DNA of 64,000 nucleotides from positions 3,906,001 through 3,970,000 of the forward strand of contig NZ_CP036278.1 in assembly GCF_007748035.1 (NCBI RefSeq), given 5' to 3'. Each line of letters begins with the position of its first letter. Position 1 is the first letter of the stretch. The translations under genes were made by a program, and so were the position numbers. This document shows positions 26,701-36,233 of this stretch, one piece after another. The notes below the pieces were generated by a model, which saw only the letters and a list, made by a program, of their open reading frames with translations, was not told the origin of the DNA and did not search any database. The DNA is from Aeoliella mucimassa (lineage in GTDB: Bacteria; Planctomycetota; Planctomycetia; Pirellulales; Lacipirellulaceae).

Positions 26701-27720
26701 ATGAAACGATTTCGCTCTCGCTTGAAGACAACGGTCCGCAACGCATTCACGCTGGTGGAGTTGCTGGTAGTGATCGCCATCATCGGCATCCTGGTTGCCT
26801 TGCTGCTACCGGCAGTTCAGTCGGCCCGAGAAGCCGCTCGACGCAGCCAGTGTCAGAACAACTTCCACCAGATTGGCGTCGCTCTGCACAATTACCATGC
26901 AACCCATGGCGAGTTCCCCGAAGGACAGATCAACGAACTCACGCCGACCTACTATCATGCTCCAGGATGGGGAGCGAAACTGCTCCCTTACATCGAGCAA
27001 ACGAACGCCTTCGATGGTTTTGCCGATGGGGCGAAAGGCAACGTCATCGATCCCGGCATGCGAGAAATCGGCGGGCTACTCATCGAAGCCTTTTTGTGCC
27101 CGAGTGATCCTTCCGACACCAAGTGGGTGGAGGTCTCCAGTGGCTACAACGTGGGGCCAGGGCCCAACGACGACTGCCGCCGCAGTAACATGGCTGGCGT
27201 GGCAGGGGCGTTTCTGTGGATCGAAGATGGCACGATCTCGAAGTGTCGCAAGAACGCCCGCGGCATGCTAATCAACAAGCGTGCCCTTAAAGTGAAAGAC
27301 TGCACCGATGGTACCAGCAGCACCTTGATCGTTGGTGAGGTCACCGGTGGTAAGGGGCGACACCCTTCGTTTGGCGAAGCGTGGATTGGCCACACCTGGG
27401 TTGGCTGGAACCTGCAAGACGTGAGTCGCGGTATCAACCCCTTTGGTTCGCTCCCCGGCGGGCGCGACGATGGCTTGGATCCGTTTGATGGTGATGGAGG
27501 CAATCGCCACCAAGAGTACTACACCGAGGTGGGATTCTCAAGTTTCCATCCAGGCGGATGCCACTTTCTGTTCACCGACGGAAGTGTTCGGTTCCTGGAC
27601 GAAGACATCAATCAAGACGTGTTGCACGCGTTCGCCACGCGGGCCGACGGCGAAGCCATCTCCGACGACACGGCGATCGGCATCATCGGCCCAGATGTAG
27701 TTGGGCCTCCTGTTCGCTAA
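26701..27720 (+). CDS. DUF1559 domain-containing prepilin-like protein 1
   Basis: A 339-residue protein. I chose ATG at 26701 because it gives the standard short basic leader (MKRFRSRLKTTVRNAFTLVE); the frame is open further upstream but that extension has no family resemblance and crosses the promoter region. [15 protein letters not shown] is a type IV prepilin N-methylation signal, followed by [14 protein letters not shown] and the DUF1559 (SBP_bac_10) domain with LPYIEQTNAF, FLCPSDPS and, near the C-terminus, FHPGGCHFLFTDGSVRFLDE. DUF1559 proteins are abundant in planctomycetes and proposed to form pseudopilus-like or surface structures; the function is unproven. It is the first gene of the right-hand nan transcription unit. 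Confidence 0.88.
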   Translation: MKRFRSRLKTTVRNAFTLVELLVVIAIIGILVALLLPAVQSAREAARRSQCQNNFHQIGVALHNYHATHGEFPEGQINELTPTYYHAPGWGAKLLPYIEQTNAFDGFADGAKGNVIDPGMREIGGLLIEAFLCPSDPSDTKWVEVSSGYNVGPGPNDDCRRSNMAGVAGAFLWIEDGTISKCRKNARGMLINKRALKVKDCTDGTSSTLIVGEVTGGKGRHPSFGEAWIGHTWVGWNLQDVSRGINPFGSLPGGRDDGLDPFDGDGGNRHQEYYTEVGFSSFHPGGCHFLFTDGSVRFLDEDINQDVLHAFATRADGEAISDDTAIGIIGPDVVGPPVR

Positions 27721-27780
27721 TCTCCACGGCCGCTACTCGCTAACAGTGATACCGCCCTGCACTTTCACACGTTCGATGCC

Positions 27781-28236
27781 ATGCATTCTAACAACGACCT
27801 TCCGATGACCTCTGTTTACCGACTGCTTGGAGCAGCTTGCCTGGCGCTAGCGTTCTCTACCGGATGTGGAAAATCGGGCGGACTCGACAAAGTCGTCGTC
27901 GAAGGCGATGTAACCTACGATGGCAACCCAGTGCAGAATGGCGAGATTCGCTTCCATCCCATCGAAGGAACCGAAGGTCCGGTGTCGGGGGCTCCGATCG
28001 TCGATGGCCACTATCGTGCGGTCGCGAAAGGTGGCGTGCCCGTGGGAAAACACTCAGTGCAAATCGAGGCCTACGACACCACTGGCAATGGCGGAAGTAG
28101 CGAGATGGTCGCCGGCGGAAGAACCGGCGCACGCGTTAACTACCTGCCAGACAAGTACCATCGCACGAGCGAGCTGACCGTGGAAATCACGGGAGACAGC
28201 AGTCAGACCACCGAAGACTTTAACCTCGAGAAGTAA
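27781..28236 (+). CDS. Small lipoprotein with carboxypeptidase-regulatory-like domain
   Basis: 151 residues from ATG 27781; ATG at 27805 gives a tidier lipoprotein signal (MTSVYRLLGAACLALAF then STGC) and is equally likely. After the lipobox cysteine comes a single transthyretin-like beta domain with VVVEGDVTYDGNPVQNGEIR, a family seen next to DUF1559 genes in planctomycetes. The counterpart at 35563-36171 has a related YKGRPLNGATVEFEP segment, also next to a DUF1559 gene. It may partner the DUF1559 protein at the membrane. It lies 60 bp downstream of DUF1559 and 127 bp upstream of the lyase gene. Confidence 0.8.
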   Translation: MHSNNDLPMTSVYRLLGAACLALAFSTGCGKSGGLDKVVVEGDVTYDGNPVQNGEIRFHPIEGTEGPVSGAPIVDGHYRAVAKGGVPVGKHSVQIEAYDTTGNGGSSEMVAGGRTGARVNYLPDKYHRTSELTVEITGDSSQTTEDFNLEK

Positions 28237-28363
28237 GCCTTCACTGGCTTACGTACCCTCGGCGTATCCACACGATCAAACAGACACCTTTCCATCGAAT
28301 CGATGCGACACTCAATTCGCTGTTTTACAGCAGCGGAATATTACCGTTTTGATAGGTTGATTC

Positions 28364-29359
28364 ATGCCAGTTTCTTTAATCGCTCCGCCCCCCACGCTGT
28401 TCAACGACCAAGGTCAGATCGACCTGCGACAGCTCGACAAGCTTGCCGCCCACCTGAGTCGATCGGGTGTGTCGGGGGTGTTTGTGTGTGGATCCACCGG
28501 CGAAGGCATGTCGCTTTCGGTTCGCGAGCGGATGGAAATCACCGAAGCATGGGCCGAAGCCGCCCCCAACCATGGCTTAAGGACCATCGCTCAGGTCGGC
28601 GCGAACAGCCAACGCGATGCCATCGACCTTGCTGCCCATGCGGGGTCGCTTGGTCTCGATGCCATCTCGGCCCATGCACCCTGCTATTTCCGGCCGAAGT
28701 CGGTCTCTGAACTCATTGGTTTCTTCGCCCCGGTGGCCGGCGCGGCTCCCAATACTCCATTCTACTACTACGATATCCCCCAGCTGACCGGCGTCGACCT
28801 GCCGACCACCCAGTTCCTGGAAACCGCCCCCGCGCGCATTCCTTCGTTGGCAGGCGTCAAGTACACCAATCCCAATCTGGCGCAGCTGCAAGAATGTTTG
28901 CACGTAGACCAAGGGCGATTCGACCTATTTTATGGCAACGACGATTCGCTGCTCGCTGGCTACGCCTTGGGTGCCCCCAGCGCGATTGGCAGCACCTACA
29001 ACTACATGGCTCCCCACGCCCATCGCATTGTGCAAGCCTTCGACGAGGGGAACATCGCGCTGGCCCGCGCTTTGCAACTGAAAACCGTGGAAGTCGTCAA
29101 CATCCTCTCAGAGTACGGATACCTGGTCGCCGCCAAGGCCGTGATGCAGCTGTTCGATATCGACTGCGGAGGAGTCCGCGAGCCGCTTCAGAAGTTGCAT
29201 CCGAATCAAAAGGGCGAGATCATTCAACGCCTGGTCGATATTGGATTTCCATTCGACGATACCACTTCGTACGAGCCATCGAACAATCACAAAGCTCCCG
29301 TTCCGGCTACGCACTGGAATCGCGACGGCGCCAACTCCAAGACTCAGGCGTCCTCGTAG
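28364..29359 (+). CDS. nanA: N-acetylneuraminate lyase (dihydrodipicolinate-synthase family)
   Basis: A 331-residue class I aldolase of the DapA/NanA superfamily, cytosolic. The substrate-binding GSTGEG motif (about 44-49) has Ser-Thr where dihydrodipicolinate synthases have Thr-Thr, as in neuraminate lyases. Tyr136 in YDIP and the Schiff-base Lys166 in GVKYT are in the expected positions. It cleaves N-acetylneuraminate to N-acetylmannosamine and pyruvate. The neighbours are decisive: NanM-like/symporter fusion, AGE epimerase and a sialidase follow in the same direction. The C-terminal 30 residues (after about 300) are longer than usual and polar. Other 2-keto-sugar-acid aldolases are possible from the fold alone, but the context argues for Neu5Ac. 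Confidence 0.88.
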   Translation: MPVSLIAPPPTLFNDQGQIDLRQLDKLAAHLSRSGVSGVFVCGSTGEGMSLSVRERMEITEAWAEAAPNHGLRTIAQVGANSQRDAIDLAAHAGSLGLDAISAHAPCYFRPKSVSELIGFFAPVAGAAPNTPFYYYDIPQLTGVDLPTTQFLETAPARIPSLAGVKYTNPNLAQLQECLHVDQGRFDLFYGNDDSLLAGYALGAPSAIGSTYNYMAPHAHRIVQAFDEGNIALARALQLKTVEVVNILSEYGYLVAAKAVMQLFDIDCGGVREPLQKLHPNQKGEIIQRLVDIGFPFDDTTSYEPSNNHKAPVPATHWNRDGANSKTQASS

Positions 29360-29417
29360 AAGATCCACACGACAGTCGCACCGGCAATAGCAGCATACAT
29401 CTTTCCATCGATGGACC

Positions 29418-32156
29418 ATGGTGAACTCGCATCTTACTCTCCTCTGGTGTTGTCGTGTGGCGACCAGATGCATGCTTGCCAGCGTTCTCTTTGGATTCAT
29501 GAGTCATGGTTCCGCCGATATCGTCTGGCAACAGTTGCCACCTTTACCCGACGATCATGGTTTCGGCGGGCCTGCGGTGGGTGTGCACAACGATGCCTTG
29601 ATCGTCGCCGGCGGGGCAAACTTCCCGGACGGACCACCTTGGGCCGGTGACCCCAAGCAATGGCACGACACGATCTTCGTGCTCACCCACACCGCCGAAG
29701 GCCAACCGGCCGATGCATGGCTCGTGGGTGGACAATTGCCCAAACGCATTGCCTATGGTGCCGCTGTGAGTTGTCCCAGCGGACTGCTCCTCGTCGGCGG
29801 CGAAGAAGATGGCACCCCAATTCGAGACGTCTACCGATTGACCTGGACCCCAGTTGCTCAGCAGGTGCAGGTCGAGTCGCTTCCACCGCTGCCTGAACCG
29901 GTAAGCTACTTGTCGGGTGGATTGATCGGCTCGACAGTGTTCGTCGCCGGTGCGGTACGTTCGGACGGTTCAGATCGGCTCGACAAAAAAGTCTTCTGGT
30001 CGCTCAACCTTGATCACGCCGACGATTCTCCCGCCCCCACCTGGAACAAAGACTTGCCAGCCTACCCAGGTTCAGCGCGACACAAGTGCGTGGTCGCAGT
30101 ACAGCAACTCGGTTCCGGACAGGAAAACCTGTTTGTCATCAGCGGTTCGAATCCTCGCTTTCAACCCGATGGTTCGCCCGACCTCGAGCATTTTGAACAC
30201 TTCACCGACGCGTATCGTTACGATCCGCTTGCGAACCAGTGGTTTCGTATCGCCGATTTGCCGGTGGTTCCGGACCCACGAAAAACCGTGGATGCTTCTC
30301 CGTTCGCCCAATCTCGCTGGCCAGTCGCTGCAGGCGTGGGAGTGGGAATTGGCCAGAGTCATCTGCTCGTGCTGAGCGGGTCGACCGGCAGGTACATTAC
30401 ACTTCCTCTCGACGAGCGGCCGGCGTTTCCCAATACGGTACTCGCTTATCACACGATCACCGATACATGGTCGGTCGCCGAGCCGATGCCATTGGGGGTA
30501 GTCACTACCGGTATCACTCGCTGGGGCGATCGCTTCGTGATCCCCAGTGGCGAAATTAAACCGGGTGTGCGAACCAATAAGGTGCAGGCTTTTGCGATCG
30601 AGAGCTCCACCGCCAGCTTTGGAATGCTCAACTACTCGGTGCTTGGCGTTTATTTGCTCGGCATGCTCGCGGTAGGTGGCTTTTTTGCCACTCGCATGAA
30701 GACCACCGACGATTACTTTCGCGGCGGCCAGCGAGTTCCCTTCTGGGTCGCCGGGCTCAGCATCTTTGCCACGATGCTAAGTTCCATTACGTTTATCGCC
30801 TTGCCTGCGAAGGCCTACGCGACCGATTGGAAGTACTACCTTGCCCAGCTCACGATTTTGCCCATCGCTCTGATCGTGGTCTACTTGGTGATACCCTTCT
30901 TCCGCGGCATCGATGCCACGAGTGCCTACGAGTATCTGGAACGCCGCTTCAGTAAGCCGGTGCGGATGCTTGCCAGCCTGCAATTCATCTTGTTTCAGCT
31001 GGCCCGCATGGCGATCGTCATGTACCTGCCCGCGTTGGCGCTGGCGGCGATCACCCCGCTTTCGATTTTGGAGTGTGTGATCTTGATGGGTGTCTTGAGC
31101 GTGATCTATTGCACGCTTGGCGGTGTGGAAGCGGTGGTTTGGACCGATGCCATTCAGACACTCGTGCTGCTCGGCGGTTTGCTTGTCGCATTGGGCATCG
31201 TCGTGTTCAATGTCGAGGGAGGTCTTTCGACCACGGTCGATACTGCGGTACGAGATGGAAAGCTCCATCTGGCCGATCTCGATTTCTCCTGGGGTAGCTG
31301 GGCGACAACTACGGTTTGGGTGGTGCTGCTTGGCCAGTTTTTCGGTTCCCTTTACTCTTACACGGCCGATCAAGCGGTCGTGCAGCGCTACCTGACCACC
31401 AAAGACGAAGCCGACGCCCGCAAGGCGATGTGGACCACTGCCTGGATGGGCGTATTTGGTAGCAGCCTGTTTTTTGCGATGGGTTCTGCCTTGTACGTGT
31501 TCTACAAGGCCCATCCAGCGCTGCTCGACGTCGGCATGCGAAACGACTCGGTACTTCCGCTGTTTATCGCCAATCAACTGCCCGCTGGCATTGCCGGTTT
31601 AGTAGTCGCAGGCGTATTTGCCGCCGCCCAGTCGACGATTTCCACCAGCATGAACAGCACCGCAACCGCCATCGTGACCGACTTTTGCATGCCGCTGCAT
31701 ATCTGTCGCACCGATTCCGGCTATTTGCGACTGGCCCGCGTCGTCACCGCTTCGATCGGCATTGCCGGCACCTTGACCGCTTGCTGGCTAACCATGGTCG
31801 GCAGCGCCATGGCGATCGACGCGTTCATCTCGATCATCGGGCTCTTCGGTGGAGCTGTGTGTGGACTGTTCATGCTCGGCATGCTCACCCACCAAGGCAA
31901 CGCCGTGGGGGGACTCGTCGGTGCGTTGGCCGGCTTCGCGGTGGTGCTGTGGATCATGCTCGATGAGTCGCTCGCTATCAACCGGTTCCTCTACGCCGGG
32001 ATTGGCACCATCACCACATTCCTAGTAGGTTACGTGGTAAGCCGCCTCACCGGAGGGGCTAGGCAGACCATGCCTACCGGCTTGACCGTGTACGACCGCA
32101 CGCCTGCCCCTCACACCCCCCCACAAGCGTCGTTGCTCGAGCACGCCTCCAGATGA
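29418..32156 (+). CDS. Fusion of NanM-like kelch sialate mutarotase and sodium:solute symporter
   Basis: 912 residues. A signal-like N-terminus (around MLASVLFGFMSHGSA) precedes a kelch propeller (about 35-395) with GGANFPDG, GLLLVGGEEDGTPIRDVY and LLVLSGSTGRY, the cyclically permuted N-acetylneuraminate epimerase (NanM) type. From about residue 400 a sodium/solute symporter follows (NYSVLGVYLLGMLAVGGFF, TTDDYFRGGQRVPFWVAGLS, TLGGVEAVVWTDAIQTLVLL, with about 13 membrane segments), ending near 890 in a short polar tail. NanM converts alpha- to beta-Neu5Ac in the periplasm, so fusing it to a NanT-like importer would couple mutarotation to uptake. ATG at 29418 is used; ATG at 29472 would shorten the signal. 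The last bases overlap the AGE gene (ATGA), implying translational coupling. Confidence 0.88.
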   Translation: MVNSHLTLLWCCRVATRCMLASVLFGFMSHGSADIVWQQLPPLPDDHGFGGPAVGVHNDALIVAGGANFPDGPPWAGDPKQWHDTIFVLTHTAEGQPADAWLVGGQLPKRIAYGAAVSCPSGLLLVGGEEDGTPIRDVYRLTWTPVAQQVQVESLPPLPEPVSYLSGGLIGSTVFVAGAVRSDGSDRLDKKVFWSLNLDHADDSPAPTWNKDLPAYPGSARHKCVVAVQQLGSGQENLFVISGSNPRFQPDGSPDLEHFEHFTDAYRYDPLANQWFRIADLPVVPDPRKTVDASPFAQSRWPVAAGVGVGIGQSHLLVLSGSTGRYITLPLDERPAFPNTVLAYHTITDTWSVAEPMPLGVVTTGITRWGDRFVIPSGEIKPGVRTNKVQAFAIESSTASFGMLNYSVLGVYLLGMLAVGGFFATRMKTTDDYFRGGQRVPFWVAGLSIFATMLSSITFIALPAKAYATDWKYYLAQLTILPIALIVVYLVIPFFRGIDATSAYEYLERRFSKPVRMLASLQFILFQLARMAIVMYLPALALAAITPLSILECVILMGVLSVIYCTLGGVEAVVWTDAIQTLVLLGGLLVALGIVVFNVEGGLSTTVDTAVRDGKLHLADLDFSWGSWATTTVWVVLLGQFFGSLYSYTADQAVVQRYLTTKDEADARKAMWTTAWMGVFGSSLFFAMGSALYVFYKAHPALLDVGMRNDSVLPLFIANQLPAGIAGLVVAGVFAAAQSTISTSMNSTATAIVTDFCMPLHICRTDSGYLRLARVVTASIGIAGTLTACWLTMVGSAMAIDAFISIIGLFGGAVCGLFMLGMLTHQGNAVGGLVGALAGFAVVLWIMLDESLAINRFLYAGIGTITTFLVGYVVSRLTGGARQTMPTGLTVYDRTPAPHTPPQASLLEHASR

Positions 32157-33379
32157 ACACCGCCCACCAACAACACCTGACACGAATCTACCGCGACGGT
32201 CTGCTGGAAGACGTGCTTCCCTTCTGGACCACCCACGCGGTCGATCATGAATCGGGAGGCTTCCTCACAGCCCTCGATCGAGACGGAACCGTTATCGACA
32301 CCGACAAAGGGGTTTGGCAACAAGCCCGCTTCACCTGGCTGTTGGGCGAGCTGACCAATTGCGAGCTACTGCGAGACAATCCCTCACGGGACATATGGCT
32401 TGAGCTTGCAAGGCACGGGGCCGATTTCCTCACCAAACATTGCTTCGATCCGGCAGATGGCCGAATGTGGTTCCACGTCACTCGCAACGGGCAGCCGATC
32501 CGCAAGCGCCGCTACGCGTTCTCCGAGAGCTTTGCTGCGATTGCCTATGGCGAGCTAGCCCAAACGCTCCACTCCGATGAGTATGCAGCTAAGGCAACGC
32601 AGGCTTTCCAGCGGTTCATCACCCACTCGCTGACCCCGCCGGCCGATCAGGCGAAGTACACCCAGGTGCGTCCGACCCGATCGCTCGGTTTCCCAATGAT
32701 CACGATCAACACGGCGCAGCAGCTGAGAGATTCCATCGGCTTGGAGGTCGCCAACGAGTGGATTGATCGCAGCATCGAAGACATCGAGCGGTATCACCTG
32801 AAAGCAGACATTCAATGCGTGATGGAAACTGTCAGCGACACCGGTGAGATCATCAATCACTTCGACGGTCGCACGCTGAATCCTGGGCATGCCATCGAGG
32901 GCGCCTGGTTCATCATGCTCGAAGGGCGTCATCGCCACGACTCACGACTCGTGGAGTTGGGATGCACCATGCTCGACTGGATGTGGCAACGTGGCTGGGA
33001 CAACGAATATGGCGGAATGCTTTATTTCACCGATGTCTATCACCTACCGGTTCAGGAATACTGGCACGACATGAAATTCTGGTGGCCGCACAACGAAACA
33101 ATCATTGCCACCTTGGCCGCCTACCTGCTGACCGGCGACGAAAAGTACGCGCAGTGGCATCAGCTCGTCCATGACTGGTCGTACCGGCACTTCCCCGATC
33201 CACAGCATGGCGAATGGTTTGGTTACTTACACCGAGATGGGCGACTGAGCGTGCCGCTCAAAGGCAACCTCTGGAAAGGTCCGTTTCACCTGCCACGTAT
33301 GCTGCTAACCTGCTGGAAGCTACTCGAGGATTCAGCACACAACGAAACCACCAAAGTGCTCGACAGCAAGCGTCCCTAA
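32153..33379 (+). CDS. N-acylglucosamine 2-epimerase (AGE) family protein
   Basis: A 408-residue cytosolic (alpha/alpha)6-barrel protein of normal family length. The conserved AGE motifs are present: ESGGFLTALDRDG near the N-terminus, KGVWQQARFTWL, NPGHAIEGAWFIM (catalytic-site His and Glu) and the C-terminal WWPHNETIIA. In this context it converts N-acetylmannosamine, the lyase product, into N-acetylglucosamine, replacing NanE. No ManNAc kinase is visible, so the route would be lyase, epimerase, then GlcNAc catabolism encoded elsewhere. The ATG overlaps the symporter stop by 4 bases. Confidence 0.9.
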   Translation: MNTAHQQHLTRIYRDGLLEDVLPFWTTHAVDHESGGFLTALDRDGTVIDTDKGVWQQARFTWLLGELTNCELLRDNPSRDIWLELARHGADFLTKHCFDPADGRMWFHVTRNGQPIRKRRYAFSESFAAIAYGELAQTLHSDEYAAKATQAFQRFITHSLTPPADQAKYTQVRPTRSLGFPMITINTAQQLRDSIGLEVANEWIDRSIEDIERYHLKADIQCVMETVSDTGEIINHFDGRTLNPGHAIEGAWFIMLEGRHRHDSRLVELGCTMLDWMWQRGWDNEYGGMLYFTDVYHLPVQEYWHDMKFWWPHNETIIATLAAYLLTGDEKYAQWHQLVHDWSYRHFPDPQHGEWFGYLHRDGRLSVPLKGNLWKGPFHLPRMLLTCWKLLEDSAHNETTKVLDSKRP

Positions 33380-33402
33380 TCCATTATCCCGACGAGATCA
33401 TC

Positions 33403-35508
33403 ATGCGCACCTTTGCAAAGGCTCTCATCACGCTCACGCTGTTGTTGGGGCTTGCCATGGCGGTTCGCAGCAGTATCGCCACCGAAACACCTCGTAGTGA
33501 AGCACATACGACAACCAAAGAGATCGCGGGCGACGAGAGGTTCGAAGGCTTGCCGCTTGGAGAGGTCCAGGGATGGAGGACACCGACCGGCCTCTGGAGC
33601 TGCGATGCGGGGAATGCCGCAATCATCTCCGAGCATGTGCGTACCGGCGAACGAAGCTTGAGAATACTTGGAGGGAACAATCGAAGTATCCAGTTGGAAG
33701 CTACATCGGAAACCAAGTCCCCCAAGATTCTCAGTTTCTGGGCGGAGCGGTGGACGGCCCGCAATCCCTTCCGGTTTCGCATCGAGCAGCAACTGCAAGG
33801 CGAGTGGATAGAGATCTACAAGGGCGACAACAAGATCCGAGTCGGTGGATTCCTCACTCACGTCGAGGTCCCCCTGCGTCAAGCCGAGCGGATTGTGGTT
33901 CGCATGTTGCTAACGACCCCTGACTCGACCGGACTACTGATCGACGATGTCGATCTTGTGGACGTAAAGCCGATGGTGGCAACCGGCATCACCGTCGATC
34001 AACCGACGCTGCCGGCGTTATGCAGAGCGCAGTGGAGTGCGATCACTCGCATCTGCGTCAACGTGGATGGCACTCAGGAACTAGCTCCGTCGCTTACCAG
34101 CCTGCAACTCTCTGCCGCTGGTACGACTGATCTTGGGGATATCGCCAAAGTACAGGTCTTCTATACCGGTAATGACTCCTCAGTCTCCGCTAGCGGCAAT
34201 CCTAACGCCTTCGCAGCAGCTACCCCGTTCGGCGAGGAACACCAGCCTGCTGAGTTAGTCACTATCCAAGGCGAGCAACCGCTTACTTCGGGAGCCAACT
34301 ATTTTTGGGTTGCCTACCAGTTAGATGAAACGGCAAACATCGACCATCGAGTGAACTCCGTGCTCACCAAGGCTCAACTGTCCGATGGTGCGAGTCTGAC
34401 TCCAAACTCTCCCGCTACACTTACTGGTCAGCGAATGGGCGTGGCGGTGCGCCGACGTGGTGACGATGGGGTGCACACCTACCGCATTCCCGGCTTGGCG
34501 ACTACCAACCAGGGGACGTTCATCGGTGTCTACGACATTCGTCGGCGTAGCGGGCGCGACTTGCCTGGCGACATCGACGTCGGCATGTCGCGGAGCACCG
34601 ACGGTGGTCAGACGTGGGAGCCGATGAAGGTGATCATGGACATGGGCGACGCGCCGAAGTGGCTGTACGACGGTATAGGCGACCCCGCAGTATTAGTCGA
34701 TCGTACTACCAACACGATATGGGTCGCTGCACTGTGGAGTCACGGCAACCGCGCCTGGCATGGTTCGCAACCAGGCGTTGATCCACAGCAAACCGGGCAG
34801 CTGATGCTTGTCCGCAGCGACGACGATGGCCGCAGCTGGTCGGAACCGATCAACATCACCGAACAGGTCAAGCTGCCCGAGTGGTGCCTGCTGCTGCAAG
34901 GTCCTGGCAAGGGCATCACGATGCAAGATGGTACCCTGGTGTTCGCGGCTCAGTTTCAAGACACAAACGCGAATCGCCGGCTGCCGCGGTCGACGATTCT
35001 GTACAGCCGCGACCATGGCGATAGCTGGAATATCGGAACCGGTGCGTTCGACGACACCACCGAAGCCCAGGTGGTCGAAGTAGAGCCGGGCGTGTTGATG
35101 CTGAACTGTCGCTACAACCGGGAGCCTCGGCGGGTGGTCGCGATCTCAACCGACCTGGGCCAAACCTGGCACGAGCATTCGTCGTCGCGTTCCACGCTGA
35201 TCGAACCACGTGCCTGCATGGCGAGTCTGCTGCAGGGTAATAGCATAAAACAAGATTCAGCGGCTGGCTGGCTGTTCTTCTCCAATCCCAATCATCTCAC
35301 CAGTCGCCGACGGATGACGATCAAAGCGAGCAACGATGCTGGCGTTACTTGGGATCCTGCTCACCAAGTGCTTCTCGACGAGAATCCCTCGGCCGGCTAC
35401 TCTTGCTTGTCGATAATCGATCGCGACACGATTGGCATCCTCTACGAAGGAAGTCAGGCACACATGACCTTTCAGCGGGTGAAGCTCGCAGACATTATCT
35501 CTCCATGA
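33403..35508 (+). CDS. Exo-alpha-sialidase, secreted
   Basis: 701 residues from ATG 33403 (MRTFAKALITLTLLLGLAMA, a clear signal peptide); the upstream extension of the frame overlaps the AGE gene and is not supported. After a beta-sandwich region (about 45-210) comes an N-terminal BNR-neuraminidase-associated domain (about 215-350, SLQLSAAGTTDLGDIAKVQV, TSGANYFWVAYQLDETANID) and the GH33 catalytic propeller (about 350-700) with YRIPG, RRRSGRDLPGDIDV, and Asp boxes STDGGQTWE, SDDDGRSWS, SRDHGDSWN and STDLGQTWH. Unlike the sialidase at 17777-19924 it has no PEP-CTERM tail, so it is probably periplasmic or released. It lies 23 bp after the AGE gene and completes the nan operon. Confidence 0.9.
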   Translation: MRTFAKALITLTLLLGLAMAVRSSIATETPRSEAHTTTKEIAGDERFEGLPLGEVQGWRTPTGLWSCDAGNAAIISEHVRTGERSLRILGGNNRSIQLEATSETKSPKILSFWAERWTARNPFRFRIEQQLQGEWIEIYKGDNKIRVGGFLTHVEVPLRQAERIVVRMLLTTPDSTGLLIDDVDLVDVKPMVATGITVDQPTLPALCRAQWSAITRICVNVDGTQELAPSLTSLQLSAAGTTDLGDIAKVQVFYTGNDSSVSASGNPNAFAAATPFGEEHQPAELVTIQGEQPLTSGANYFWVAYQLDETANIDHRVNSVLTKAQLSDGASLTPNSPATLTGQRMGVAVRRRGDDGVHTYRIPGLATTNQGTFIGVYDIRRRSGRDLPGDIDVGMSRSTDGGQTWEPMKVIMDMGDAPKWLYDGIGDPAVLVDRTTNTIWVAALWSHGNRAWHGSQPGVDPQQTGQLMLVRSDDDGRSWSEPINITEQVKLPEWCLLLQGPGKGITMQDGTLVFAAQFQDTNANRRLPRSTILYSRDHGDSWNIGTGAFDDTTEAQVVEVEPGVLMLNCRYNREPRRVVAISTDLGQTWHEHSSSRSTLIEPRACMASLLQGNSIKQDSAAGWLFFSNPNHLTSRRRMTIKASNDAGVTWDPAHQVLLDENPSAGYSCLSIIDRDTIGILYEGSQAHMTFQRVKLADIISP

Positions 35509-35562
35509 TCATCTACTAATGAGTGTCTTATGTTTGACCTCGCTTCTGTGAATTGGACGCTG

Positions 35563-36171
35563 CTATAGTTTGAGCACTACTTCCCTGACCGTCGGACTGA
35601 CTGCCGCGCCGAGGGTGGTGGAATCGTTGTACTTCGCTTCGAGATCGATGCTTGGATGGGTGATTCGCACCTTATAGAACCCCAGATGCACGGCCGGCAG
35701 GTCTTGCATGTCGTCGGGCAGATACTGCTTGTCGATGCTCATCCGTGCCCGACCCGATTCGTCGGTTACACCAGTGCAAGGCTGGATGCTTCCGCCCATG
35801 AACGACTCGGGTTCGAACTCCACGGTCGCGCCATTTAGCGGACGCCCTTTGTACATCACGCTGCAACTAAGGGAACGGAGCCCTGCGCCGCGGTCGGCCC
35901 ACAGCTCGAACTCGGGTTCGATCTCGGCAACGGTCAAAGCCCCATCGCCATCTTTGTCTAACTCACCGACCATACCGGAGAGGGCGGGATAGGCCTTTAG
36001 CTCTTTGGCGGAGAGCTTTTGGTCGCCATCCACATCGGCATCGCTCACCGCCTGCTGGGCGGAGTCCGCAGGGTCCCAGTCGGGTTTCGACACCGCCGGC
36101 GGACGATCGAGACACCCCGCAGCGACACCCAACAGCACGCCCAGGCAGAGAAAGTAACGATGTAGTTGCAT
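35563..36171 (-). CDS. Small EF-hand lipoprotein with transthyretin-like domain
   Basis: 202 residues from ATG 36171 (MQLHRYFLCLGVLLGVAAGC; lipobox GVAAGC). Two EF-hand-like calcium loops follow (DADVDGDQKLSAKEL, DKDGDGALTVAEIE), then a beta domain with VMYKGRPLNGATVEFEPESF related to the lipoprotein at 27781-28236. It ends the minus-strand cassette, 62 bp after the second DUF1559 gene, convergent with the sialidase at 35508. Its lipid anchoring is inferred from the lipobox, calcium binding from the loops. Function unknown, perhaps an accessory of the DUF1559 protein. Confidence 0.8.
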   Translation of the reverse strand: MQLHRYFLCLGVLLGVAAGCLDRPPAVSKPDWDPADSAQQAVSDADVDGDQKLSAKELKAYPALSGMVGELDKDGDGALTVAEIEPEFELWADRGAGLRSLSCSVMYKGRPLNGATVEFEPESFMGGSIQPCTGVTDESGRARMSIDKQYLPDDMQDLPAVHLGFYKVRITHPSIDLEAKYNDSTTLGAAVSPTVREVVLKL

Positions 36172-36233
36172 GGCTATTCTTACGGTCGAATAAGTCAGAA
36201 CGTGAAACGGCAACAGCTGAAGCGAACACCGAA

